Positions 1 to 5,039 of a stretch of 5,039 bases of DNA are shown here, in pieces. The stretch comes from Rhodospirillaceae bacterium. GTDB lineage: Bacteria > Pseudomonadota > Alphaproteobacteria > Rhodospirillales > Magnetospirillaceae. The translations under genes and the position numbers were made by a program. The DNA lies in contig JASLCK010000340.1 of the NCBI GenBank assembly GCA_030151865.1, positions 1-5,039 of the forward strand, read 5' to 3'. The notes under the pieces are model-generated. The model was given only the letters and a program-made list of their open reading frames with translations. It was not told the DNA's origin and made no database searches. The stretch's first letter is position 1. Every line of letters begins with the position of its first letter.

Positions 1-159
1 AGCCGTACTTTTAGTTACGACTACCTGGAAGGTCAGTTTAACAACATCACTGCCCACGATGATACCACCCATCGAGCGGCTGAAAGTCTGGCGGAAGATG
101 TACGGCTTGCTCTGGCGGCTTATTTTGCCAAAGCAAAGCAGTCACAGAAGTCGCGCTAA
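1..159 (+). CDS. lptE: LPS-assembly lipoprotein LptE, C-terminal end (partial)
   Basis: An open frame runs in from the left edge and stops at TAA 157-159, giving the last 52 residues of a protein whose start lies outside the window. The visible part contains SYDYLEGQFNNITAHDD, then an alpha-helical stretch AAESLAEDVRLALAAYF and a basic tail. This matches the C-terminal pattern of alphaproteobacterial LptE, where a short strand with a Y-x-[FVL] core is followed by a helix of the type ADxIRxRLAxYF. LptE is an outer-membrane lipoprotein that plugs the LptD barrel and helps insert lipopolysaccharide into the outer leaflet. The signal peptide and lipobox cannot be seen here. The gene ends two bases before the holA start, and lptE directly upstream of holA is common synteny in proteobacteria, which supports the call. 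Identification rests on a short piece plus context, so it is probable rather than certain. Confidence 0.72.
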   Translation, partial: SRTFSYDYLEGQFNNITAHDDTTHRAAESLAEDVRLALAAYFAKAKQSQKSR

Positions 160-161
160 CC

Positions 162-1205
162 GTGAAACTGGCGGGGAATCGCATAGAGGCTTTTGTCAGC
201 GCGCCTGACAAATCCGCTCGGGCGATTTTGGTTTATGGCCCAGATTCTGGTCTAATCCGCGAACGTCTTGAGCGGATGGCCAAAACTGTCGTCAGCGATC
301 TGTCTGACCCATTCCGTGTCGCTGACATCCCAGGAAACAGTCTAAAGGATGATCCCGCTCGCCTGGCCGACGAGGCGGCGGCGATGGCCTTGACCGGTGG
401 ACGGCGGGTGGTGCGTGTCCGTGATGCTGGTGATGGTACGACAGCGGCCATTCAGGCTTTTCTGGAAAACCCCATGGGCGATGCCCTGGTGTTGGTGGAA
501 GGATCGGATCTCAACGCCCGTTCCAGCCTGCGCAAATTGTTTGAAGGTGCCGATAATGCCGTCGCCCTGCCGTGCTATGGCGACGAAGGCAGCAGCCTTC
601 AGGCCGTTATTCACGAAACATTACGGCAAAACAATCTGACCGCCGAACCCGATGCTATCGCTTGGTTGAGCGAATATCTGGGCGGCGACAGAAAACTAAC
701 CCGATCAGAGCTTTCCAAACTGGCCCTCTATATGGGGGAACCCGGTCGCGTCAGGTTGGAAGACGCCATGGCGTGTATTGGCGATACCGCATCCTTGTCC
801 ATGGATGATCTGTCCAGCGCCACCGGTGACGGTGATCACGCCACCGCGCAGCGGGTCCTGGATCGGCTTTATGGGGAAGGTGTGTCACCGATCGCAGTAC
901 TGCGCAGCCTGCAGAAGCATTTTCAGCGCCTGCATTATCTGGCAGGGATTGTCGGTCAGGGAAAATCCATTGAACAGGCCGTCAGCGGTTTACGCCCACC
1001 AGTTCATTTCCGGGTTGCCGATAAACTGAAGTCCCATATGACCCGGTGGTCGGCTGACCTGTTGGGCAGCGCGCTGGATTTATTGGTTAGCGCCGAGATT
1101 GATTGCAAAACCACCGGCATGCCGGCGCAGGAAATTTGCAGCCGCGCAGTCATGCAGTTGACGCGCATTGCTGGGCGACGTTCAGGTCCGCCCCGTCGGC
1201 GATAA
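162..1205 (+). CDS. holA: DNA polymerase III subunit delta
   Basis: This gene encodes a 347-residue protein, close to the usual length of HolA (about 340). Delta is the clamp-loader subunit that binds and opens the beta sliding clamp, acting with delta-prime and the gamma/tau subunits at the replisome. The N-terminal AAA+-like domain starts with RIEAF (8-12) and a degenerate nucleotide-binding loop YGPDSGLIRER (25-35). That loop lacks the GKT of a working Walker A, as expected for delta, which does not hydrolyse ATP. LTGGRRVVRVRD (77-88) is a family-typical strand. LGGDRKLTRSELSKL (173-187) matches the conserved GD-x-R-x(3)-EL-x-KL motif of the lid domain. The C-terminal collar domain includes VLRSLQKHFQRLHYL (246-260) and AEIDCKTTGMPA (311-322). 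The start is GTG at 162, two bases after the upstream stop; it fits the family start (MKL..RIEAF), and translation is probably coupled because only a weak AGAAG lies upstream. The tail SGPPRRR is basic and unremarkable. Confidence 0.95.
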   Translation: MKLAGNRIEAFVSAPDKSARAILVYGPDSGLIRERLERMAKTVVSDLSDPFRVADIPGNSLKDDPARLADEAAAMALTGGRRVVRVRDAGDGTTAAIQAFLENPMGDALVLVEGSDLNARSSLRKLFEGADNAVALPCYGDEGSSLQAVIHETLRQNNLTAEPDAIAWLSEYLGGDRKLTRSELSKLALYMGEPGRVRLEDAMACIGDTASLSMDDLSSATGDGDHATAQRVLDRLYGEGVSPIAVLRSLQKHFQRLHYLAGIVGQGKSIEQAVSGLRPPVHFRVADKLKSHMTRWSADLLGSALDLLVSAEIDCKTTGMPAQEICSRAVMQLTRIAGRRSGPPRRR

Positions 1206-1226
1206 TATCGAATTTTTCGGGAAGAA

Positions 1227-1317
1227 ATGTGGTTTGGGGCGGTTAAGCGAGGGCCGGACCAGAGAAGAAAGCTGTCCCGGACTTAGCTAAGGACCAACCG
1301 AAACCGCCCCACCACAT
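1227..1317. repeat. Interrupted inverted repeat, 16 bp arms, about 57-base loop
   Basis: The left arm is 1227-1244 (ATGTGGT, a two-base TT bulge at 1234-1235, then GGGGCGGTT) and the right arm is 1302-1317 (AACCGCCCCACCACAT). Apart from the bulge, all 16 pairs are Watson-Crick and many are G-C, so the stem would be very stable in RNA of either strand. The loop (1245-1301) has a purine-rich part around 1261-1270, a direct repeat CCGGAC (1254-1259 and 1277-1282), a direct repeat GGACCA (1256-1261 and 1291-1296), and a perfect 10-base palindrome CTTAGCTAAG (1282-1291). No T-run follows on either strand, so it is not a standard terminator. I do not recognise it; it may be a structured RNA or a small decayed repeat element. 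Confidence 0.6.
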
Positions 1318-1320
1318 CTG

Positions 1321-1364
1321 TCGGAATCGACATATGCCATTATATGACACCGCTCCGATTCCGA
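1321..1364. repeat. Dyad TCGGAATCG ... CGATTCCGA around an AT-rich core
   Basis: The arms 1321-1329 and 1356-1364 are perfect 9-base reverse complements separated by 26 bases. Nested inside is a smaller hairpin, CATAT (1331-1335) with ATATG (1342-1346). Each arm carries a GANTC site (GAATC 1324-1328, GATTC 1357-1361), the target of the CcrM methyltransferase in alphaproteobacteria, though GANTC also occurs elsewhere in the window. On the minus strand the core reads TATAAT (1339-1344). The left arm can alternatively form a local hairpin, TGTCG-GAAT-CGACA (1319-1332). The layout would suit an operator or promoter, but no downstream gene is evident, so its role is unknown. Confidence 0.45.
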
Positions 1365-1370
1365 TGTCCA
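1339..1370 (-). promoter_or_regulatory. Weak candidate minus-strand promoter
   Basis: On the minus strand an exact TATAAT (1339-1344) follows TGGACA (1365-1370), which matches the sigma-70 -35 consensus TTGACA at five of six positions. The spacer is 20 bases, longer than the usual 16-18, which is the main weakness. A transcript would start near 1332 and read through the inverted repeat at 1317-1227. AT-rich spacer DNA can produce a TATAAT by chance, so this is only a candidate. Confidence 0.2.
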
Positions 1371-1429
1371 ATGAAATCACTAAGACAGATATATGACTGA
1401 AGATAGTGGGTATGGAATTCAGAACCACT

Positions 1430-1462
1430 AAATAAGGGGAGGCTTGTGGCCTCCCCTTATTT
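1430..1462. terminator. Probable bidirectional intrinsic terminator between holA and parB
   Basis: The arms 1430-1443 and 1449-1462 pair perfectly over 14 bp, with the GC-rich core GGGGAGGC/GCCTCCCC at the top, AAATAA/TTATTT at the base, and a five-base loop TTGTG (1444-1448). The AT-rich base supplies the U-rich release tract in both directions: TTATTTTATT for transcripts from holA, TTATTTAG for transcripts from parB. The last base of the hairpin is also the first position of the parB stop codon on the plus strand (1462-1464). The position between two convergent genes fits shared termination. Confidence 0.8.
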
Positions 1463-2457
1463 TATTCCATATCCAGTTCGCCATCGGTTTCAATGACCGA
1501 ACGGCCATGCAGACCGCCGCTCAGACGATGTAAGATATCGTCAAGCTGTTCCAAGGTTCCGTATTGAACCGACAGTTCCCCCCCCTTGGGCGAGAACTTG
1601 ATGGACACTTTCAGCCCCAACAGATTGGATAAATCCCGTTCAAGGGCGACTACATCGGCATCGCGGCCATCATCGGTATCAGCTGCCTTAGCTTTTTCCT
1701 TAGCCGGGCCTTTCTGCGACAGCTTTTCAGTCTGTCGGACATTGAGCCCCTTGGAAATGACCTGCTGAGCCAAGCCAACCGGATCTTCGCTGGTCAGCAA
1801 AGCACGAGCATGCCCGGCCGTCAGTTGCCCATCATCCAGCATCGTCTTAACAGGATCCGGCAAGCCCAGTAGACGCATGGTGTTGGCCACATGGCTGCGG
1901 CTTTTACCGACTGTCTTGGCCAGCTCTTCCTGAGTGTGGGAAAAGTCGTCCATCAGACGGCGATACCCTTCCGCCTCTTCCAAGGGCGACAAATCCTGAC
2001 GCTGCAAGTTTTCGATCAGGCCGACTTCCAAGGCTTCCTGATCCGTCATCTCCCGAACGATGACAGGAACCTCGTGCAGGCCGGCCTGTTGCGAGGCCCG
2101 CCAGCGCCGTTCACCGGCGATGATTTCAAACTGTCCCGGCTTACTGGGATGAGGCCGCGCCAAAATAGGCTGCAAGACCCCCTTTTCCCGCACCGATTCC
2201 ACCAGATCCTTAATAGCGTCTTCATCAAAGACACGGCGCGGCTGGTATTTACCGGGATGCAGGTTTTCCACCGGCATGGTGCGAATGGCCTTGCTGAGCA
2301 AAGCCAAATCGGCGGCACGGGCTACAGCTTCAGGATCGCCAGAAGCCGCCAAAGTGTCGCTGCCTTCCGGCAACGGCTTTACCACCTGAATGATCGGATC
2401 GCCCAACAGGGCCGACAGGCCACGCCCCAGATTACGACGACGGGGTTCGTCACTCAT
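1462..2457 (-). CDS. parB: Chromosome-partitioning protein ParB
   Basis: This gene encodes a 331-residue ParB, the CTP-dependent DNA clamp that loads at parS, spreads along the chromosome and stimulates ParA to move the origin region. The N-terminus has the conserved LGRGLSALLGD (10-20), the segment that contacts ParA. The CTP-binding domain includes QPRRVF (72-77), GVLQPILARP (93-102), GERRWRA (115-121) and ENLQRQDL (149-156), the signature motifs of ParB CTPases. The helix-turn-helix region is TQEELAKTVGKSRSHVANTMRLLGLP (175-200), followed by LTAGHARALL (212-221). A charged Lys/Asp-rich linker (about 249-266) leads to the C-terminal dimerisation domain (about 268-315). The ATG overlaps the parA stop in an ATGA junction (2454-2457), and an AAGG lies seven bases upstream, so translation is coupled to parA. 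The stop abuts the terminator hairpin. All key motifs are intact. Confidence 0.97.
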   Translation of the reverse strand: MSDEPRRRNLGRGLSALLGDPIIQVVKPLPEGSDTLAASGDPEAVARAADLALLSKAIRTMPVENLHPGKYQPRRVFDEDAIKDLVESVREKGVLQPILARPHPSKPGQFEIIAGERRWRASQQAGLHEVPVIVREMTDQEALEVGLIENLQRQDLSPLEEAEGYRRLMDDFSHTQEELAKTVGKSRSHVANTMRLLGLPDPVKTMLDDGQLTAGHARALLTSEDPVGLAQQVISKGLNVRQTEKLSQKGPAKEKAKAADTDDGRDADVVALERDLSNLLGLKVSIKFSPKGGELSVQYGTLEQLDDILHRLSGGLHGRSVIETDGELDME

Positions 2458-3269
2458 GCCCGCACCTTCAATTCACGCTCTCTCTTCAACACTTCACCCG
2501 CCAGGTGAATATAGGCTTCCGCCCCGGTCGAACGGTGATCGTACAACAGCACCGGTTTGCCGTGGGACGGCGCTTCGGAAATACGGACGTTGCGCGGGAT
2601 CACAGTCTTGTAGACCTTATCGCCAAAATATTCGCGTACATCGGCCGCGACCATTTCTGACAGGTTGTTGCGCTTGTCGAACATGGTCAGCACAATGCCG
2701 TGCAGTTCCAGGCTCGGGTTAAAGCCCTGCTTGACCCGTTCGATGGTCTTAACCAGATGGCTGATGCCTTCCAGGGCAAAGAACTCGCATTGCAACGGCA
2801 CCAAAACCGCTTGCGCCGCCACCAGGGCGTTCAAGGTCAGCAGGTTTAAGGACGGCGGGCAATCGATTAAGATATAATCGAAATCCCCATGTTCCAGCAG
2901 GCATTCACGCAGACGGGTTTCGCGGTTTTCAAAATCGACCAGTTCGATTTCGGCGCCCGACAAGTCAACCGACGACGGCACCACCCACAGATTGGGAATG
3001 CTGGTGTTCAAAACCGCTTGAGCCAGAGTCGCGTCCCCCATCAGTACATGATAAGAGCTGATGGACCGCGCCCCACGGTCAATTCCCAGGCCGGTACTGG
3101 CGTTACCCTGTGGGTCGAGATCGACCACCAGGACACGCTTTTTCGTCGCCGCCATTGCAGTTGCCAAATTGATAGCTGTGGTTGTTTTACCAACCCCACC
3201 CTTTTGATTGGCGATAGCGATAATGCGGGAAGAATTAACCAGACCGACGCCGTCTTCAATCTCGACCAC
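2454..3269 (-). CDS. parA: Chromosome-partitioning ATPase ParA (Soj family)
   Basis: ParA is a deviant-Walker ATPase that binds the nucleoid as an ATP dimer and is released by ParB, generating the gradient that segregates the origin. Counting from the GTG at 3269 the protein has 271 residues. It shows the deviant Walker A KGGVGKTTT (23-31) with its signature lysine K23, Walker A' VVDLDPQGN (48-56) and Walker B ILIDCPP (133-139). The tail is basic (KRERELKVR), as expected for nonspecific DNA contact. I prefer the start at 3269 because GAGG lies six bases before it (3276-3279). A GTG at 3281 would add four residues (275 in all) but has no Shine-Dalgarno sequence. Either start lies inside the 3' end of rsmG: the overlap is 14 bases for 3269 and 26 for 3281. 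The 3' end overlaps parB by four bases, so rsmG, parA and parB are likely translated from one mRNA. Confidence 0.96.
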   Translation of the reverse strand: MVEIEDGVGLVNSSRIIAIANQKGGVGKTTTAINLATAMAATKKRVLVVDLDPQGNASTGLGIDRGARSISSYHVLMGDATLAQAVLNTSIPNLWVVPSSVDLSGAEIELVDFENRETRLRECLLEHGDFDYILIDCPPSLNLLTLNALVAAQAVLVPLQCEFFALEGISHLVKTIERVKQGFNPSLELHGIVLTMFDKRNNLSEMVAADVREYFGDKVYKTVIPRNVRISEAPSHGKPVLLYDHRSTGAEAYIHLAGEVLKRERELKVRA

Positions 3270-3906
3270 GATGAACCTCACGCAAATGGAGGATAATGCC
3301 GGATGGATCTGACAGGCTGGGTAGCCGATCGACCTGCATAATCCATTCTTTGCCTGCTTCGGTCAATTCATCTTCGCAGTTGCGGCCTTTTAAAAACAGG
3401 CATTGCGTCTCAGCGTCGAGGAAATTTTCAGCCATCGACAGCAGTTTTTCCAAAGACGCCAAAGCCCGCGCCGTAACGGCCACCACTGGGAATGGTTTCA
3501 GGCTTTCAATCCGCTGATTGTGAATGACCGCCTGAGCCCCGGTGATACGGGCCGCTTCCCGAAGAAAAGCACATTTGCGAGCATCCGATTCTACCAGATG
3601 TACAGGCCCCTTGCCCATCACCGCCAGCACCAGGCCAGGGAACCCCGCTCCCGATCCCAGATCAAGAATAGGTCCATCGGGCAAATGTTTGGCCATTTGC
3701 GCCGAATCAAGGAAATGCCGTCGCCATAGATCGGGGATGGTGGCGGGACCAACCAGATTGATCTTGCTCTGCCATTTCACCAGAAGATCGGCATAGAGCT
3801 TCAGTTTCTCTGCTGTTTCACGTGAAACAGCGGCTTGTACCTGAAACTCTTCAAAGGTTAGAGGACGCTCGCCAATGGTTTGGTTTGTTTCACGTGAAAC
3901 GCTCAT
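3256..3906 (-). CDS. rsmG: 16S rRNA (guanine(527)-N(7))-methyltransferase RsmG
   Basis: RsmG (GidB) uses S-adenosylmethionine to make m7G at position 527 of 16S rRNA; loss of it is known to give low-level streptomycin resistance. The protein has 216 residues against about 207 in E. coli. Visible motifs are KWQSKINLVG (44-53), RRHFLDS (62-68), the SAM-binding glycine loop LDLGSGAGFPG (81-91), VESDARKCAFLREA (105-118), TARALA (145-150) and LKGRN (172-176). The ATG overlaps the mnmG stop in an ATGA junction (3903-3906), with AGAGG seven bases upstream (3914-3918). The 3' end overlaps parA. The odd feature is at the N-terminus: the pentapeptide VSRET occurs twice, at 3-7 and 27-31, because each copy is encoded by a parS palindrome. 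The second lies just before the first conserved helix, where alphaproteobacterial RsmG often has it. The first sits in a short N-terminal stretch of about 25 residues that looks poorly conserved. Confidence 0.96.
   Translation of the reverse strand: MSVSRETNQTIGERPLTFEEFQVQAAVSRETAEKLKLYADLLVKWQSKINLVGPATIPDLWRRHFLDSAQMAKHLPDGPILDLGSGAGFPGLVLAVMGKGPVHLVESDARKCAFLREAARITGAQAVIHNQRIESLKPFPVVAVTARALASLEKLLSMAENFLDAETQCLFLKGRNCEDELTEAGKEWIMQVDRLPSLSDPSGIILHLREVHRGRD
3276..3279 (-). promoter_or_regulatory. Shine-Dalgarno sequence that decides the parA start
   Basis: On the minus strand this reads GAGG, six bases before the GTG at 3269. The other possible start, GTG at 3281, is preceded by pyrimidine-rich TCCTCCATTTGC with no ribosome-binding match. 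This favours the shorter ParA. The site lies within the last codons of rsmG. Confidence 0.55.
3814..3829. other. parS: parS centromere site, inner copy (perfect)
   Basis: TGTTTCACGTGAAACA is a perfect 16-base palindrome identical to the classic parS consensus. The symmetry extends two bases on each side (3812-3831), making a 20-bp palindrome. ParB loads here and spreads outward. It lies inside rsmG and is read as codons 27-31, Val-Ser-Arg-Glu-Thr. The palindrome itself, the neighbouring parAB genes and the second copy nearby make the assignment very secure. Confidence 0.95.
3886..3901. other. parS: parS centromere site, copy at the rsmG start
   Basis: TGTTTCACGTGAAACG matches the parS consensus at 15 of 16 positions, with a perfect 14-base core palindrome GTTTCACGTGAAAC (3887-3900). 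Its centre is 72 bp from that of the other parS. On the minus strand it begins right after the first two rsmG codons and encodes residues 3-7, again VSRET. The outer mismatch may make it slightly weaker than the other copy, but the core contacted by ParB is intact. Confidence 0.92.
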
Positions 3907-5039
3907 GCGGCATCCTCTTTACCAAGGCGACGAACATGACCCAACAAGGCGGTTAAGGCTGCCGGGGTCATACCGGGAATACGGCTCGCCGCCCCCAGGG
4001 TCGCAGGCCGGGCCTTATCCAGCTTCAAGCGAATTTCCGCCGACAGGCTGCCGACGGTGGCATAATCCAGATCGTCGGGAATCGCCAAGCTTTCATCACG
4101 ACGGAAGGCAGCAATGTCCGCCGTCTGACGATCCAGATAGCCGGCATAGCGGCCTTCAATTTCCAACTGTTCGGCCACGTCGGAACGCAGAGCCTGCAAC
4201 TGCGGCCACAGTCGTAGTAAATCTTCCCAGGCCATATCGGGATAACGCAGCAGGTCAAAAGCCGATCGGCGTACACCGTCCAGATTGATATTCAGACCAT
4301 GGGTCCGCAATTCGTTGGGAGTACTGTTCAAGTCCTGCATCAACGCCCTGCCCTCGTTTAAAGCCGTCAGCTTTTCACTAAACAGCTTTTCGCGCAGAGA
4401 ACCGACGCAGCCCAGGTCAATCCCCTTTCCGGTCAGACGCAGATCAGCGTTATCGGAACGCAGGATCAACCGATATTCCGCCCGGCTGGTAAACATGCGG
4501 TAAGGCTCGCTGGTGCCACGCGTCACCAGATCGTCGATCATCACCCCGATATAGGCATCGGCACGATCCAGGATAAAAGGCTTTTCCCCACCGCTGGCGC
4601 GAATGGCGGCGTTCAGGCCGGCAATCAAACCTTGGGCAGCGGCTTCCTCGTACCCCGTGGTGCCGTTGATCTGCCCAGCAAAGAACAAGCCCGACATACG
4701 GCGGGTTTCCAGATGGGGATGCAGTTCCCGCGGATCGACATAATCATATTCGATGGCATAGCCGGGCCGCAGCATCACCGCTTTTTCCAGACCAGGAATA
4801 GTCTTCAACAGGTCAAGCTGAACATCTTCCGGCAGAGATGTGGAAATGCCGTTGGGATAGACGGTGTCATCGTCCAACCCTTCCGGTTCCAGGAAAATTT
4901 GATGGCGGTCGCGTTCGGCAAAGCGCACCACTTTATCTTCGATACTGGGACAATAGCGCGGCCCAACGCTACCAATCTGGCCCGAATACATCGGAGCGCG
5001 ATGCAGATTGGCGCGGATCAGGGCATGACTGGCCTCGGT
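3903..5039 (-). CDS. mnmG: tRNA uridine-5-carboxymethylaminomethyl modification enzyme MnmG, C-terminal part (partial)
   Basis: The frame runs off the right edge, so only the last 378 residues are visible; full MnmG is about 620-630, and roughly the first 250 (including the N-terminal FAD-binding fold) are missing. An ATG at 4991 is internal, since the frame continues upstream as TEASHALIRANLHRAP, which also matches MnmG. With MnmE, MnmG (GidA) installs the cmnm5 group on wobble uridine 34 of several tRNAs, using FAD and a methylene-folate. Visible motifs, numbered from the edge, are GPRYCPSIEDK (26-36, with the conserved cysteine of this motif), IFLEPEG, YPNGISTSLP, RPGYAIEYDY, GQINGTTGYEEAAAQG (122-137), IGVMIDDLVTRG (164-175) and EPYRMFTSRAEYRL (178-191). 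The helical C-terminal domain, which binds MnmE and tRNA, ends in SRIPGMTPAALTALL. The stop overlaps the rsmG start. It appears intact in what is visible. Confidence 0.97.
   Translation of the reverse strand, partial: TEASHALIRANLHRAPMYSGQIGSVGPRYCPSIEDKVVRFAERDRHQIFLEPEGLDDDTVYPNGISTSLPEDVQLDLLKTIPGLEKAVMLRPGYAIEYDYVDPRELHPHLETRRMSGLFFAGQINGTTGYEEAAAQGLIAGLNAAIRASGGEKPFILDRADAYIGVMIDDLVTRGTSEPYRMFTSRAEYRLILRSDNADLRLTGKGIDLGCVGSLREKLFSEKLTALNEGRALMQDLNSTPNELRTHGLNINLDGVRRSAFDLLRYPDMAWEDLLRLWPQLQALRSDVAEQLEIEGRYAGYLDRQTADIAAFRRDESLAIPDDLDYATVGSLSAEIRLKLDKARPATLGAASRIPGMTPAALTALLGHVRRLGKEDAA
3914..3918 (-). promoter_or_regulatory. Shine-Dalgarno sequence of rsmG
   Basis: On the minus strand this reads AGAGG, seven bases before the rsmG ATG at 3906. 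It lies within the last codons of mnmG. It confirms the ATG inside the ATGA overlap, and therefore that the start-proximal parS is within the coding region and not upstream of it. Confidence 0.55.

Larger units (their letters stand above)
1206..1461. other. Intergenic gap between convergent holA and parB; no supported gene
   Basis: This 256-base gap is the only sizeable non-coding stretch in the window. I see no protein gene in it: the one longer open frame (minus strand 1243-1428) starts with GTG inside the flank of the terminator hairpin, has no family resemblance, and crosses both inverted repeats. It contains three structured elements in order: an interrupted inverted repeat (1227-1317), a dyad with an internal AT-rich core (1321-1364), and a terminator hairpin (1430-1462). 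An 8-base direct repeat TATATGAC occurs at 1341-1348 and 1390-1397. No tRNA-like cloverleaf or known RNA core is recognisable. Confidence 0.7.

Noticed and set aside
342..614. Minus-strand open frame of 90 codons opposite holA
   Set aside because: Antisense to holA, with no recognisable domain or ribosome-binding site.
1209..1219. Short CGAA-TTT-TTCG hairpin after the holA stop as a terminator
   Set aside because: Only four pairs and no following T-run; far weaker than the hairpin at 1430-1462.
1227..1317. Signal recognition particle RNA, 6S RNA or tRNA in the inverted repeat
   Set aside because: None of the conserved cores is present: no GGTCAGGTCCGGAAGGAAGCA-type loop, wrong length for 6S, and no cloverleaf or anticodon arm.
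1243..1428. Minus-strand open frame of 61 codons in the intergenic gap
   Set aside because: It starts with GTG in the flank of the terminator hairpin, has no independent promoter or family resemblance, and its sequence is explained by the two inverted repeats.
1891..2508. Plus-strand open frame of 205 codons opposite parB
   Set aside because: It lies wholly antisense to parB and the end of parA, whose protein motifs are unmistakable, and shows no recognisable domain; it is a frame shadow.
2889..3296. Plus-strand open frame of 135 codons opposite parA
   Set aside because: Antisense to the conserved ATPase core of parA, with no family resemblance and no sign of a promoter.
3875..4288. Plus-strand open frame of 137 codons opposite mnmG and the rsmG start
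   Set aside because: Antisense to well-conserved coding sequence. It reads VSRET too, but only because parS is a palindrome.
4989..4991. ATG in the mnmG frame as the gene start
   Set aside because: The frame continues upstream to the window edge with residues that match MnmG, and the protein would be far shorter than the family; the ATG is an internal methionine.

Overview
This window is an ordinary stretch of an alphaproteobacterial chromosome, of the kind that sits near the replication origin. The gene order points to a Rhodospirillales-like alphaproteobacterium: lptE-holA on the plus strand converges on mnmG-rsmG-parA-parB on the minus strand. The proteins carry clear alphaproteobacterial family signatures, and the base composition looks moderate (roughly mid-50s % GC by eye, not computed). 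The genus cannot be named from this sequence alone.

Layout. Bases 1-159 are the 3' end of a gene that looks like lptE (LPS-assembly lipoprotein). Two bases later holA, the delta subunit of the DNA polymerase III clamp loader, runs to 1205. Bases 1206-1461 form the only real intergenic gap. It holds no convincing gene, but it is structured: a 16-bp inverted repeat with a long loop (1227-1317), a second dyad (1321-1364) enclosing a minus-strand TATAAT, and a strong 14-bp hairpin (1430-1462) that probably ends transcription from both sides. From 1462 to the right edge everything is on the minus strand. In transcription order this is mnmG (5' part outside the window), rsmG, parA and parB. All three gene junctions overlap, so the block reads as one translationally coupled unit.

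How the parts work together. ParA and ParB form the chromosome-partitioning system, and their DNA target is present here. Two parS palindromes lie inside the 5' end of rsmG, 72 bp apart centre to centre. Because 72 is a multiple of three, both are read in the same frame and both encode Val-Ser-Arg-Glu-Thr, so the RsmG protein carries this peptide twice. MnmG and RsmG are RNA-modification enzymes (tRNA wobble uridine and 16S rRNA G527), and their linkage to parAB is a widespread ancient arrangement.

I found no mobile element, CRISPR array, tRNA, rRNA or evidence of horizontal transfer, and no undescribed multi-gene system. The points most worth a second look are the in-frame doubled parS and the unexplained inverted repeats between holA and parB.
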